A stretch of 23,253 nt of DNA from CF-72 sp051006215. Lineage in GTDB: Bacteria; Chloroflexota; UBA6077; CF-72. Numbering within the stretch: position 1 is the stretch's first letter; each line of letters opens with the position of its first letter. Shown one piece after another: positions 1-7,165 of the stretch. The position numbers and the translations under genes are program-made. The notes under the pieces are model-generated. The model was not told the DNA's origin. It saw nothing but the letters and a program-made list of their open reading frames with translations, and searched no databases. The stretch lies in contig JBPCIO010000221.1 of the NCBI GenBank assembly GCA_051006215.1, positions 1 through 23,253 of the forward strand. Reading direction: 5' to 3'.

Positions 1-185
1 GCCCTGGACCTCGCGCAAAAAATGCTCGCAACACCCTCCTGAACAACGATGTATCTGGGTCATCCCTCAGACAACCGTCCTCAGTTCCGGTAAAGGCCGC
101 ACATAGGCCGATGGCGCACTCTAGCGCGGCAGCGGGCGGCTGTGGGAGTTGTTTTCCGAACTCACCTGGACGCGAGGTCCAGGGC
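1..185 (+). ncRNA. ssrS: Candidate 6S RNA (RNA polymerase-binding regulatory RNA)
   Basis: The sequence shows a perfect 15-bp closing stem: positions 1-15 (GCCCTGGACCTCGCG) are the exact reverse complement of 171-185, giving a molecule of about 185 nt, the usual 6S size. Just inside the 5' strand, TGCTCGCAA (23-31) followed by CCTGAAC (38-44) and CGAT (47-50) parallels the E. coli 6S order TGTTCGCAA, CCTGAGC, CGAT as I remember it. Further pairing is possible between 30-40 and 144-153, and between 64-78 and 131-146; these two overlap and are alternatives. The apical part contains small hairpins (GGCC 95-98 with 106-109; GCGC 114-117 with 124-127). The family holds sigma70-RNA polymerase by mimicking an open promoter. 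The 5' end may lie before the window, and no clear terminator is seen. A different structured RNA is the main alternative. Confidence 0.5.
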
Positions 186-206
186 GAGTAGCCCTGGGGA
201 GGGGGC

Positions 207-284
207 CGCAGCCCACGACTTAGGAAAAAACTTGTTACGAATCCCTACTCCGCGCAGCCCACGATTAAATGAAGAAACTCGTTG
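207..284. repeat. Two-copy direct repeat, 46-base period
   Basis: CGCAGCCCACGA occurs exactly at 207-218 and again at 253-264. The similarity continues more loosely after each copy (an A-rich stretch, then ACTTGTTACG at 230-239 against ACTCGTTGCC at 276-285), so about 32 bases are repeated imperfectly. It lies between the 3' end of mreC and the candidate 6S RNA. No protein or known element explains it. It could be a duplicated protein-binding site or a remnant of a local duplication. Confidence 0.5.
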
Positions 285-291
285 CCAAGTC

Positions 292-1113
292 CTATTTCCC
301 CGTGTCGGCGAGGACGTACAGCCGTTCGAGTTTGTCCATCTCGACTGCGGCCTGGACGACCGCTGCCTGAAACGGATCGGCGTCTTTGCGCTCGACGCGT
401 GCAACTTTGCCAACCACCAAACCTTCGGGGTACATCTCGCCGAGGCCCGAGGTCAGCACCACGTCGCCCTGCGCGATCACGTCGGTTTGCGGGATGTACT
501 CGATGACCATCATGTTGCCCTGCGACTGACCACGTAGCACGCCCGTGGTGCGCGAGTCGGTTTGCAGCCGCACACTGACCGAGCTATTCAGATCGTTGAT
601 CAGGCGTACCTTGGACGAGGTCAGGTTGACTCGTTCGACGTGGCCTACCACACCTTTGTGGGTCACGACCACGGCGTCCTGGTGCACCCCGTCGTTCGAG
701 CCGTGGTCGATCGTGATGGCCTGCACGTAGGGCGTATCGTCACGCGCGATTACTTGGACCGGCAGCAACGCGCTCGGGCCGGCTGCCTCGCGCATGCTCA
801 GCAGTGTGCGCAGATCGCGGTTCTCCACCTCCAACTCGCGCATGCGCACCAATTCCGACTGCAGCTGGTCCACCTGGTCCCGATACTCGGCGTTCTCCGC
901 GGCCAGGTCGCGCACGCGCTGAACCGTGTCCACAACCTGCGACGCCTCGTCGACAGTCCCCGAGACACCCATCTGGATGGGTGCCAGAACGAAAGAGAAG
1001 ACCTTTTCAAGACCCCGCCACGGGCCCGGCACCAGGAATCCCACGGCCAACGCGACCACTACGAGGGTGCTGACCCAACGCGGGAGTCGCCGGCGAGGGG
1101 GGTCGTTCATCAT
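292..1113 (-). CDS. mreC: Rod shape-determining protein MreC
   Basis: MreC is a bitopic membrane protein that links the MreB filament to the peptidoglycan elongation enzymes. The 273-residue product has a basic N-terminus, one membrane helix at about residues 14-31, a coiled coil at about 57-108 that mediates dimerisation, and then the beta-rich MreC domain to the end. The domain includes VIARDDTPYVQAITIDHGS, GVVGHV, LINDLNSSVSV and the late GDVVLTSGLGEMYPEGLVVG, which is typical of the family. Length is normal. The ATG at 1113 overlaps the mreB stop by four bases (ATGA), so the two are translationally coupled. A second ATG follows immediately. No mreD, mrdA or rodA follows; instead the gene faces a candidate 6S RNA on the other strand. 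Confidence 0.96.
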   Translation of the reverse strand: MMNDPPRRRLPRWVSTLVVVALAVGFLVPGPWRGLEKVFSFVLAPIQMGVSGTVDEASQVVDTVQRVRDLAAENAEYRDQVDQLQSELVRMRELEVENRDLRTLLSMREAAGPSALLPVQVIARDDTPYVQAITIDHGSNDGVHQDAVVVTHKGVVGHVERVNLTSSKVRLINDLNSSVSVRLQTDSRTTGVLRGQSQGNMMVIEYIPQTDVIAQGDVVLTSGLGEMYPEGLVVGKVARVERKDADPFQAAVVQAAVEMDKLERLYVLADTGK

Positions 1114-2162
1114 CTCCGATAGAGTGGGCGCCCGGAGTGCTGGTCCACGAGTACCTTACGCAGAACTTCCAGTTCGTTCAATACCTTGCCGGTCCCCCGC
1201 ACGACGCAGCCGAGCGGGTCTTCGGCCAGGTGGACCTGCATCTTGGTGCGGCGGGAGAGCAGATCAGCCAGCCCTGGCAATAGCGAACCGCCGCCGGCAA
1301 GGGTGATGCCGCGAGCCATCATATCCGCAACCAACTCGGGCGGCGTCTCTTCGATCGTGTCGGTCACCGCGTCGACGATGGCGTTCACGGACATGGCAAT
1401 TGCTTCGCGAATCTCATCGCCACCTACCTCGAGCTCGGCCGGCAAACCGGTCACCAGATCGCGTCCACGCACCACGACGTGCTGATCGGGGCTGCGCCCA
1501 TTCAGCCCATAGTACGCATTTCCGGCGGCAATTTTGACTTCTTCGGCCATGCGTTCGCCGATCAGCAAGTTATGTCGCTGGCGCGTGTACTGAGCGATGT
1601 TCATGTCCATCTCATCGCCTGCGATGCGAATTGAGCGCGCGACGACGATACCGCCCAGAGAAATGACGGCGACCTCGGTGGTCCCCCCGCCAATATCCAC
1701 GATCATGCAGCCAGCCGGTTCGGTGATCGGTAGTCCGGCGCCGATGGCGGCCGCCATTGGCTCTTCGATCAAGTGCGCCTCGCGGGCGCCAGCTTCGATC
1801 GCCGCGTCGTGGACCGCCCGTCGCTCGACTTCGGTGACGCCGGACGGAATTCCGATGACTACTCGGGGTTTGGGAACAATAGTGAATCGTTCATGAACTT
1901 TACGGATGAAGTAGTGCAGCATCAGCTCGGTGACGTCGAAATCGCTGATGACTCCGTCCTTCAACGGCCGCACCGCGACAATATTGGCCGGCGTCCGGCC
2001 AACCATCCGTTTGGCGTCCGCTCCAACGGCCAGCGGACGCTTGGTCTTGGCGTCAATCGCAACCACTGAAGGTTCATTGATGACGATGCCCTTACCGCGC
2101 ACCAGAACCAGCGTGTTGGCGGTGCCGAGGTCGATGCCGATATCACGGGAGAAAATGCCCAT
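1110..2162 (-). CDS. mreB: Rod shape-determining actin homologue MreB
   Basis: MreB is the bacterial actin that forms membrane-associated filaments and directs side-wall synthesis. The product is 350 residues from the ATG at 2162, giving the usual family N-terminus MGIFSRDIGIDLGTANTLV. The three nucleotide-binding motifs are present: phosphate-1 IDLGTANT near residue 10, phosphate-2 IVDIGGGTTEVAVIS near 155, and adenosine motif LAGGGSLLPGL near 288. The catalytic-region EEPMAAAIGAGLPI is also intact. An in-frame TTG at 2192 would add ten residues (preceded by AGGA), but those residues do not look conserved. The gene is divergent from fmt across about 110 bases and overlaps mreC by four bases downstream. 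Confidence 0.97.
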   Translation of the reverse strand: MGIFSRDIGIDLGTANTLVLVRGKGIVINEPSVVAIDAKTKRPLAVGADAKRMVGRTPANIVAVRPLKDGVISDFDVTELMLHYFIRKVHERFTIVPKPRVVIGIPSGVTEVERRAVHDAAIEAGAREAHLIEEPMAAAIGAGLPITEPAGCMIVDIGGGTTEVAVISLGGIVVARSIRIAGDEMDMNIAQYTRQRHNLLIGERMAEEVKIAAGNAYYGLNGRSPDQHVVVRGRDLVTGLPAELEVGGDEIREAIAMSVNAIVDAVTDTIEETPPELVADMMARGITLAGGGSLLPGLADLLSRRTKMQVHLAEDPLGCVVRGTGKVLNELEVLRKVLVDQHSGRPLYRR

Positions 2163-2273
2163 GACACTGTCGAAAGGGTTGCCCAAGGCCAAGCGTCCTA
2201 CTGAGTGGCCTGGGTCAAGAGGGGGCTCGGCAACGCGGCGCGATCATATGGGCGAGTATCGGGCGGAAAAATC

Positions 2274-3263
2274 GTGCGGCTCGTCTTTCTAGGCAGCCCC
2301 GCGTTCGCGCTACCCACTCTAGAGGCAGTGCGCGTCGCGGGCCATGAGATTGCATTGGTAGTGACACAGCCCGACCGCCTAGCGGGTCGCGGTCAGAACT
2401 CTACACCAACACCGGTAGCCACGTACGCCATGCAACACGCCCTGCGCCTATGGCAGACGCCCTCGCTGAAAGGCCGCGAGGCTGAGGACAGGCTACGCGC
2501 GGTTGATGCTGAAGCCATGGTACTGGCCGCGTTTGCCGCTCTTGTGCCTGCCAGCATCCTCGAGCTCACTCGTGGTGGAATCCTGAACGTGCACCCATCC
2601 CTGCTGCCGCGTTGGCGGGGCGCCGCGCCGATCCAGTCGGCCCTCCTGGCAGGCGACCAGGCAACCGGCGTGAGCATCATCCGCCTGGTAGAGGCTTTGG
2701 ACGCTGGCCCTGTTGTTCTGCAGGAACGAGTGACTATTGAACCTCACGACGACTACCTGTCTCTAGAAGCTCGCCTGGCCGCGCTCGGCGCGGGTCTGGT
2801 CGTGCGTGCGCTGGCCGAGGGTCCCGAGCCGCAGCCTCAGGATGAGGCGGGCGGCACCTATTCGCGACGCATCGAACGCCAGCACGCCCACATCGATTGG
2901 TCGCAATCGAGCGACACCATCTGGAACCAGGTGCGCGCCTACCGTGGCTGGCCCCAGGCCTATACCGTGTTCGAGGGTCGGCTGCTCAAAGTGCTTCGGG
3001 CATGGCCGCTCTCGCAGACCCAACTCGAGCAGCTCGAGGCGGCCGACGGCTCATCGCGAGACATACCGGAACCTGGATCGGTACGCCTCCCCTCTGGATC
3101 GGTCGCGCGTGGCGCCGTAGTCGCTCGGCACGCTGCGCCCGTGGTCGCCACCGGCAGTGGTGCGCTGCGCCTCGACGAAGTGCAACTCGAGGGCAAACGG
3201 GCGCAATCGGGCGAAACGTTCGCGCGCGGGTACCCGGGCCTGCAAGGCGCAAAACTGGCATAG
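2274..3263 (+). CDS. fmt: Methionyl-tRNA formyltransferase
   Basis: Fmt transfers a formyl group from 10-formyltetrahydrofolate to initiator Met-tRNA. The GTG at 2274 gives the family start MRLVFLGSPAFALPTLEAV. The open frame continues upstream to 2205 but encodes nothing conserved. The product is 329 residues, near the usual 310-320. Catalytic residues are visible as N105 and H107 in NVHPSLLPRWRGAAPIQ and D143 in RLVEALDAGPV, matching N108, H110 and D146 of E. coli. The C-terminal tRNA-binding OB-like domain begins with the THIDWSQ-like AHIDWSQ and has VRAYRGWPQAYT. The usual neighbour def is not here. rlmN follows after eight bases. Confidence 0.96.
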   Translation: MRLVFLGSPAFALPTLEAVRVAGHEIALVVTQPDRLAGRGQNSTPTPVATYAMQHALRLWQTPSLKGREAEDRLRAVDAEAMVLAAFAALVPASILELTRGGILNVHPSLLPRWRGAAPIQSALLAGDQATGVSIIRLVEALDAGPVVLQERVTIEPHDDYLSLEARLAALGAGLVVRALAEGPEPQPQDEAGGTYSRRIERQHAHIDWSQSSDTIWNQVRAYRGWPQAYTVFEGRLLKVLRAWPLSQTQLEQLEAADGSSRDIPEPGSVRLPSGSVARGAVVARHAAPVVATGSGALRLDEVQLEGKRAQSGETFARGYPGLQGAKLA

Positions 3264-3271
3264 TTCGGTCG

Positions 3272-4369
3272 GTGTCCGACGCTTCGCGACAACGCTCGCT
3301 GCCGGGATTGTTTCCAGACGAGTTGGAGCAGCTGATGGTCGGCTGGGGCGAGCCCGCGTACAGGGCTCGTCAGATCTTTATCAACCTGCACCGCCGGGGC
3401 GTACTCGACCCCCGCGAGATGACCGATCTACCCGTCGGCCTTCGAGAGCGCCTCCAGGGCGCCAGCAGCCAAGAAGTGCGGCGGCTGCAGTCGGCAGACG
3501 GTTTGACGGTGAAGTTGCTCCTCGGGCTGCACGACGGGCAGCAGATCGAAGTCGTCGAGATGAACACCGCTGCTGAAGGCGGCCGCAGGACCATCTGCGT
3601 CTCGACGCAGGCGGGTTGTGCAATGGGCTGCGTCTTCTGTGTGACGGGGCAGTTCGGCTTCGCCCGCAACCTCGAGGCCGGCGAGGTCGTCGAACAGGTT
3701 CTGCGCTTCAGCAGTCAGGACCGGCCGGTGACGAACGTGGTCTTCATGGGCATGGGTGAGCCGCTGGCGAACTATGACGAGACGTTGCGGGCGATCAAAC
3801 TCCTGACCCACCCGGACGGGCTGCGTCTGGGGGCACGCCGTATCACGCTGTCCACCTCGGGCGTGGTTCCAGAGATGCGTCGGCTGGCCAACGAGGGCCT
3901 GCAGATCGGGCTGGCGATCTCGCTGCACGCCCCGAACGACGAGCTACGGTCGAGCCTGATGCCGGTTAATCGCCGCTGGCCGATTGCCGAGGTCCTCGAT
4001 GCGGCCAGCGCGTACGTCGACCGCACCGGGCGACGCGTCAGCTTCGAGTACACGCTCATGGCTGGGGTCAACGACTCGGACGAACTCGCCGACGATCTCG
4101 CGCGGCTGCTCCGCCTGCGCCTGTGCCACGTGAATTTGATTCCTCTGAACCCAACCGACGACCCGCATCTGCACGCCTCGAGCAACGAACGGGCGCTGGC
4201 GTTCGAGTCGCGTTTACGTCAGGCAGGCGTCGCGGCCACCATTCGCGTCAACCGAGGCCGCGACATCCTGGCAGCCTGCGGCCAGCTGCGCCTGGCCGAA
4301 AATAAACGCCAGCGGCCGGCGGTCTCGTATGACAAACTCGCCAGCATTGCTTCGCTTGCCGGCTTATGA
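3272..4369 (+). CDS. rlmN: 23S rRNA (adenine-C2)/tRNA methyltransferase RlmN, radical SAM
   Basis: RlmN methylates C2 of A2503 in 23S rRNA and A37 of some tRNAs by radical SAM chemistry. The GTG at 3272 gives 365 residues, a normal length. The frame is open much further upstream inside fmt, but that part is antisense-like noise and not RlmN. Seen motifs: N-terminal RNA-binding region with EPAYRARQIFINLH; the cluster CxxxCxxC at C116, C120 and C123; the SAM-binding VVFMGMGEPLANY; ITLSTSGVVPEMRRLA; ISLHAPNDELRSSLMPVNRR; and a C-terminal Cys in RGRDILAACGQL that forms the methyl-carrying disulfide/thiohemiketal partner. It lies eight bases after fmt, as in a joint operon; fmt and rlmN are also near neighbours in Firmicutes. 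Confidence 0.97.
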   Translation: MSDASRQRSLPGLFPDELEQLMVGWGEPAYRARQIFINLHRRGVLDPREMTDLPVGLRERLQGASSQEVRRLQSADGLTVKLLLGLHDGQQIEVVEMNTAAEGGRRTICVSTQAGCAMGCVFCVTGQFGFARNLEAGEVVEQVLRFSSQDRPVTNVVFMGMGEPLANYDETLRAIKLLTHPDGLRLGARRITLSTSGVVPEMRRLANEGLQIGLAISLHAPNDELRSSLMPVNRRWPIAEVLDAASAYVDRTGRRVSFEYTLMAGVNDSDELADDLARLLRLRLCHVNLIPLNPTDDPHLHASSNERALAFESRLRQAGVAATIRVNRGRDILAACGQLRLAENKRQRPAVSYDKLASIASLAGL

Positions 4370-4571
4370 GAACTCACGGTGACTGGCGGACCAACATGAG
4401 TTCACAAACGTCGCGCGCGTTGGCCAGAGCACATTCCCTAGCCCGTGGGTCCAAGCCTGCGCCGCCAGCGCAGCGCGACCGCCACCATCCGTCTCCGATC
4501 GCTGGAACCCCCTTGCACGCCGACGGGGAGCGAGCGAAGCGCAGTGGGCGGTCGCCATACACGCTTGGGGT
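4370..4571 (+). other. Structured gap between rlmN and rpe, possible leader RNA
   Basis: This 202-base gap has no convincing gene; the only long frame (4366-4575) encodes an Arg/Pro/Ser-rich string unlike a protein. It does contain nested complementary segments: GAACTCA (4370-4376) with TGAGTTC (4397-4403); GCGACCGCC (4475-4483) with GGCGGTCGC (4547-4555); and, inside the latter, CCGTC (4489-4493) with GACGG (4522-4526). The rpe ATG begins 16 bases after the last stem and has no good ribosome-binding site. A regulatory leader is possible, but I recognise no known riboswitch or T-box signature. Confidence 0.35.
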
Positions 4572-5237
4572 ATGACCATTAAGATCGCGCCCTCCATCCT
4601 GAATGCCGATTTTGGCCATCTGGCCGACGCGGTCCAGCAGGCCGAAGCTGGCGGCGCGGACTGGATCCACGTCGACGTGATGGACGGCATGTTCGTGCCT
4701 AACCTGACCCTCGGACCAATGGTCGTCGAAGCCGTCCGTCGAGCAACCACCCTACCCCTGGATGTCCATCTCATGATCGACGAACCGCGGCGGTACATCG
4801 CTCGCTTTCGCGAGGCAGGCGCGGACTGGCTAACGATTCACCTGGAGGCGGATCGGCATCCCCATCGCACCCTTGCTCAGATTCGCGAACTTGGCGCCAG
4901 GGCCGGCCTGGCCTTAAACCCCGGCACTCCCGTGAGCCTGGTGGACGACCTCGTCGAGCAGCTCGACTTGCTGCTGGTGATGTCCGTGAACCCCGGCTTT
5001 GGTGGGCAGCCGTTCATCGAGCGCGCGTTGACCAAGCTGCGCCTGGCCAAAGCCGTTCTGGGCACCCGCAATCCTGCGTGCGAGCTCGAAGTGGACGGCG
5101 GTGTCAATCTGTCCAACGCAGCCAGCGCTGTTCAGGCCGGTGCAAGCGTCGTGGTCGCCGGATCGTTCGTCTACCGTGAAGGGGCGGGGCCTCAGGCCAA
5201 CATAGCCGCGCTCAGGCGCGCCCTCGCGCCTGGCTAG
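4572..5237 (+). CDS. rpe: Ribulose-phosphate 3-epimerase
   Basis: Rpe interconverts ribulose 5-phosphate and xylulose 5-phosphate in the pentose phosphate pathway. The 221-residue product is a standard single TIM barrel. Motifs in order: APSILNADFGHL (S8 region), DWIHVDVMDGMFVPNLTLGP with metal ligand H33 and catalytic D35, PLDVHLMI with the second metal His near 66, VMSVNPGFGGQPFI, and ELEVDGGVNLSNAA with the second catalytic Asp. The ATG at 4572 gives the canonical N-terminus. Its stop codon TAG (5235-5237) overlaps the stop of convergent rpmB. rpe next to rpmB is also seen in Firmicutes. Confidence 0.97.
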   Translation: MTIKIAPSILNADFGHLADAVQQAEAGGADWIHVDVMDGMFVPNLTLGPMVVEAVRRATTLPLDVHLMIDEPRRYIARFREAGADWLTIHLEADRHPHRTLAQIRELGARAGLALNPGTPVSLVDDLVEQLDLLLVMSVNPGFGGQPFIERALTKLRLAKAVLGTRNPACELEVDGGVNLSNAASAVQAGASVVVAGSFVYREGAGPQANIAALRRALAPG

Positions 5238-5425
5238 CTGCTACCTTGCTTGCGCAGCGTGCGAATGCACCGCGTGCAGGCGTCGATCCGACGTGCAGCG
5301 CCGTTGACCAGGACCGATGTCTTCTGGATGTTGGGCAACCAGCGTCGGTTGGTCTTTCGGTTCGAGTGGCTCACGTTGTGGCCGAACGCCACATTCTTGC
5401 CACACAGATCACAACGATTCGGCAC
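5234..5425 (-). CDS. rpmB: 50S ribosomal protein L28 (bL28)
   Basis: bL28 is a small protein of the large ribosomal subunit near the E site. From the GTG at 5425 the product is 63 residues, normal for the family. It shows CDLCGKNVAFGHNVSHS, then RTNRRWLPN-like KTNRRWLPNIQK, and ends with ACTRCIRTLRK. Cysteines C5, C8, C50 and C53 form a zinc-binding pair of CxxC motifs, so this is the zinc-containing form. A GTG five codons earlier (5440) is an alternative start. The frame remains open further upstream, but that stretch is antisense to the fakA start. The gene is divergent from fakA and ends on top of the rpe stop. Confidence 0.95.
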   Translation of the reverse strand: MPNRCDLCGKNVAFGHNVSHSNRKTNRRWLPNIQKTSVLVNGAARRIDACTRCIRTLRKQGSS

Positions 5426-5497
5426 GATTTCAGGACTCACTTCCCAGGCGCTTGGGCGAAGCGCGATTGCCGGTAGGCTAGCATAGGCCGCCGACGC

Positions 5498-7156
5498 ATG
5501 ACCACGCCGACGGCGGCGCCCGACCTCGATCGAACTCGTGCCACGGGCGCCGAATTGCGGGCAGCACTTCAGACATCCGCCAGGTGGTTGTCCGCAAACG
5601 CCGAGCGGATCAACGCGTTGAACGTTTTCCCGGTCCCGGATGGCGACACGGGCACCAACATGTCGATGACCTTGCAAGAGGCTGTCGACCGTCTGCGGCT
5701 CGACGACGATGCACCTGTTGCCGACGTGGCGCGTTCGGTGGCCAAGGAGGCGCTGGAAACTGCGCGCGGCAACTCAGGCGTGATCCTGTCGCAGTTGCTC
5801 AGCGGTTTTTCGGCAGCCCTGGCAGACGCTACCGAACTGACGCCCGTGTCTCTGGCACACGCGTTCACGTCGGCCAGCGACGCAGCCTACCACGCCGTAA
5901 GCCAACCGATTGAGGGCACGATCCTGACGGTTGCCCGAGCCGTGGCGAGTGCCGCCACTGCCGCCGCTCAGTCGGGCAGCGACTTGCCTGACTGCCTGCG
6001 GCAAACGCTGCGGGCCGCCACCGCCGCCGTTTCGGCGACCCCTAGCCAGCTCGAGGCGCTACGTAAGGCTGGCGTCGTCGACGCCGGCGGGGAGGGCTAC
6101 CGCGTCATCATTGAAGGCGCTTGGATGTGGTCGACTGGCCGCACGCTCCAGCTTGACCAAGCTCGCGGCGCGGGGTCTCGGGATGACGGTCGCGCCCGGC
6201 TGCAGGCCACCAGTGGCGAGGAGTCCACATTCGGCTTCTGTACCGAGTTCTTGCTGCGTGGAGCCGATCTGCCTCTTGGCGAGGTCAGAACTCGCATGCA
6301 GGCGCTAGGCGAATCGGTGCTGGCCGTCGGAAACGGCGACCTCATGCGAGTACACGTCCACACCTTGCGACCGGGCCAGGCGCTCGAGTTCGCGGTTGAT
6401 CACGGCACGCTTGCCAAGGTCAAGGTCGAAAACATGCAGCTCCAGCACGCGGCCTTTGCGGCTGGCGTCACCACGCCTGGTGCGCCTGAGGATCAAGCGG
6501 CCTCGACTATCGGCGTCATCGCCGTGGCGGCCGGCGAGGGCCTGGTCAATGTGTTCACCAGCCTGAATGCGCTGGTCGTACACGGTGGCCAGACGATGAA
6601 TCCGAGCGTCCAGGAGATCCTCGCCGCGGTCAACACCTCGGGCCGCCAGGAGTTGATCATCCTGCCGAACAACACCAACCTCATCCTCACCGCCAGGCAG
6701 GTTGCTGAGTTGACACCCCATCGCGTGGCAGTGGTGCCGACGGAAACAACGCCACAAGGTGTTGCAGCTCTGTTAGCGTTCAATTTCGAGGCGGATCTGC
6801 AGACCAACGTGGAGGCGATGCAGCGAGCCGCTGGCGACGTCCACACCGTTGAAGTGACCCGCTCGGTGCGTGATGCCGAGGTAGATGGAGTGCAAGTGAA
6901 GTCGGGCGACATGCTGGGCATCTACGACGGGCACGTCGTCGAGGCGAGCGGTAGCGCCGAGGATGCGCTCGTGCGCACGCTGGATCGGGCGTCGGTCCCA
7001 GCGTGCGAGATCGTCACCATCTATTACGGCGCCGGCACCTCGGACAAGGACGCGCATGCCGCAGCCCGACGCATTCAGGACGCGCATCCCGGGCTGGCAG
7101 TCGAGGTGGTCATGGGCGGCCAGCCCCACTACCCCTACGTGGTCTCGCTGGAGTAG
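5498..7156 (+). CDS. fakA: FakA-type fatty acid kinase (DhaL/DAK2 domain protein, YloV family)
   Basis: FakA phosphorylates fatty acids bound to a DegV-family FakB carrier, making acyl-phosphate for phospholipid synthesis. The product is 552 residues, the normal length. The N-terminal DhaL nucleotide-binding domain (about 15-205) has NVFPVPDGDTGTNM at 42-55, whose Asp residues bind Mg-ATP, then ARGNSGVILSQLLSGF and KAGVVDAGGEGY. The middle and C-terminal domains show GFCTEFLL, GDLMRVHVHT, VVHGGQTMNPSVQEIL, IILPNNTNLILTA and PQGVAALLAFN, diagnostic of YloV/FakA rather than dihydroxyacetone kinase. degV follows after nine bases, which supports a FakA-FakB pair. Confidence 0.93.
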   Translation: MTTPTAAPDLDRTRATGAELRAALQTSARWLSANAERINALNVFPVPDGDTGTNMSMTLQEAVDRLRLDDDAPVADVARSVAKEALETARGNSGVILSQLLSGFSAALADATELTPVSLAHAFTSASDAAYHAVSQPIEGTILTVARAVASAATAAAQSGSDLPDCLRQTLRAATAAVSATPSQLEALRKAGVVDAGGEGYRVIIEGAWMWSTGRTLQLDQARGAGSRDDGRARLQATSGEESTFGFCTEFLLRGADLPLGEVRTRMQALGESVLAVGNGDLMRVHVHTLRPGQALEFAVDHGTLAKVKVENMQLQHAAFAAGVTTPGAPEDQAASTIGVIAVAAGEGLVNVFTSLNALVVHGGQTMNPSVQEILAAVNTSGRQELIILPNNTNLILTARQVAELTPHRVAVVPTETTPQGVAALLAFNFEADLQTNVEAMQRAAGDVHTVEVTRSVRDAEVDGVQVKSGDMLGIYDGHVVEASGSAEDALVRTLDRASVPACEIVTIYYGAGTSDKDAHAAARRIQDAHPGLAVEVVMGGQPHYPYVVSLE

Positions 7157-7165
7157 GCCCGCCGG

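Noticed and set aside
178..198. Hairpin CCAGGGC-GAGTA-GCCCTGG as a terminator of the 6S candidate
   Set aside because: The stem is perfect (179-185 with 191-197), but no T tract follows on either strand, and its left arm is already used in the 15-bp closing stem.
142..537. Plus-strand open frame of 131 codons
   Set aside because: It runs antisense through mreC and the RNA candidate, with no family features and no ribosome-binding site.
2163..2273. Promoters in the mreB-fmt divergent gap
   Set aside because: A TTGACC on the minus strand (2215-2210) looks like a -35, but no acceptable -10 stands 16-19 bases from it.
2897..3271. Upstream extension of rlmN inside fmt
   Set aside because: The frame is open but encodes unconserved residues; the RlmN family start fits GTG 3272.
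4370..4571. T-box or SRP RNA in the rlmN-rpe gap
   Set aside because: No T-box antiterminator sequence (TGGNACCGCG) and no SRP tetraloop/GGAAGCAGC motif is present.
4366..4575. 69-codon frame between rlmN and rpe as a gene
   Set aside because: Arg/Pro/Ser-rich composition typical of chance frames in GC-rich DNA, and the segment is full of inverted repeats.
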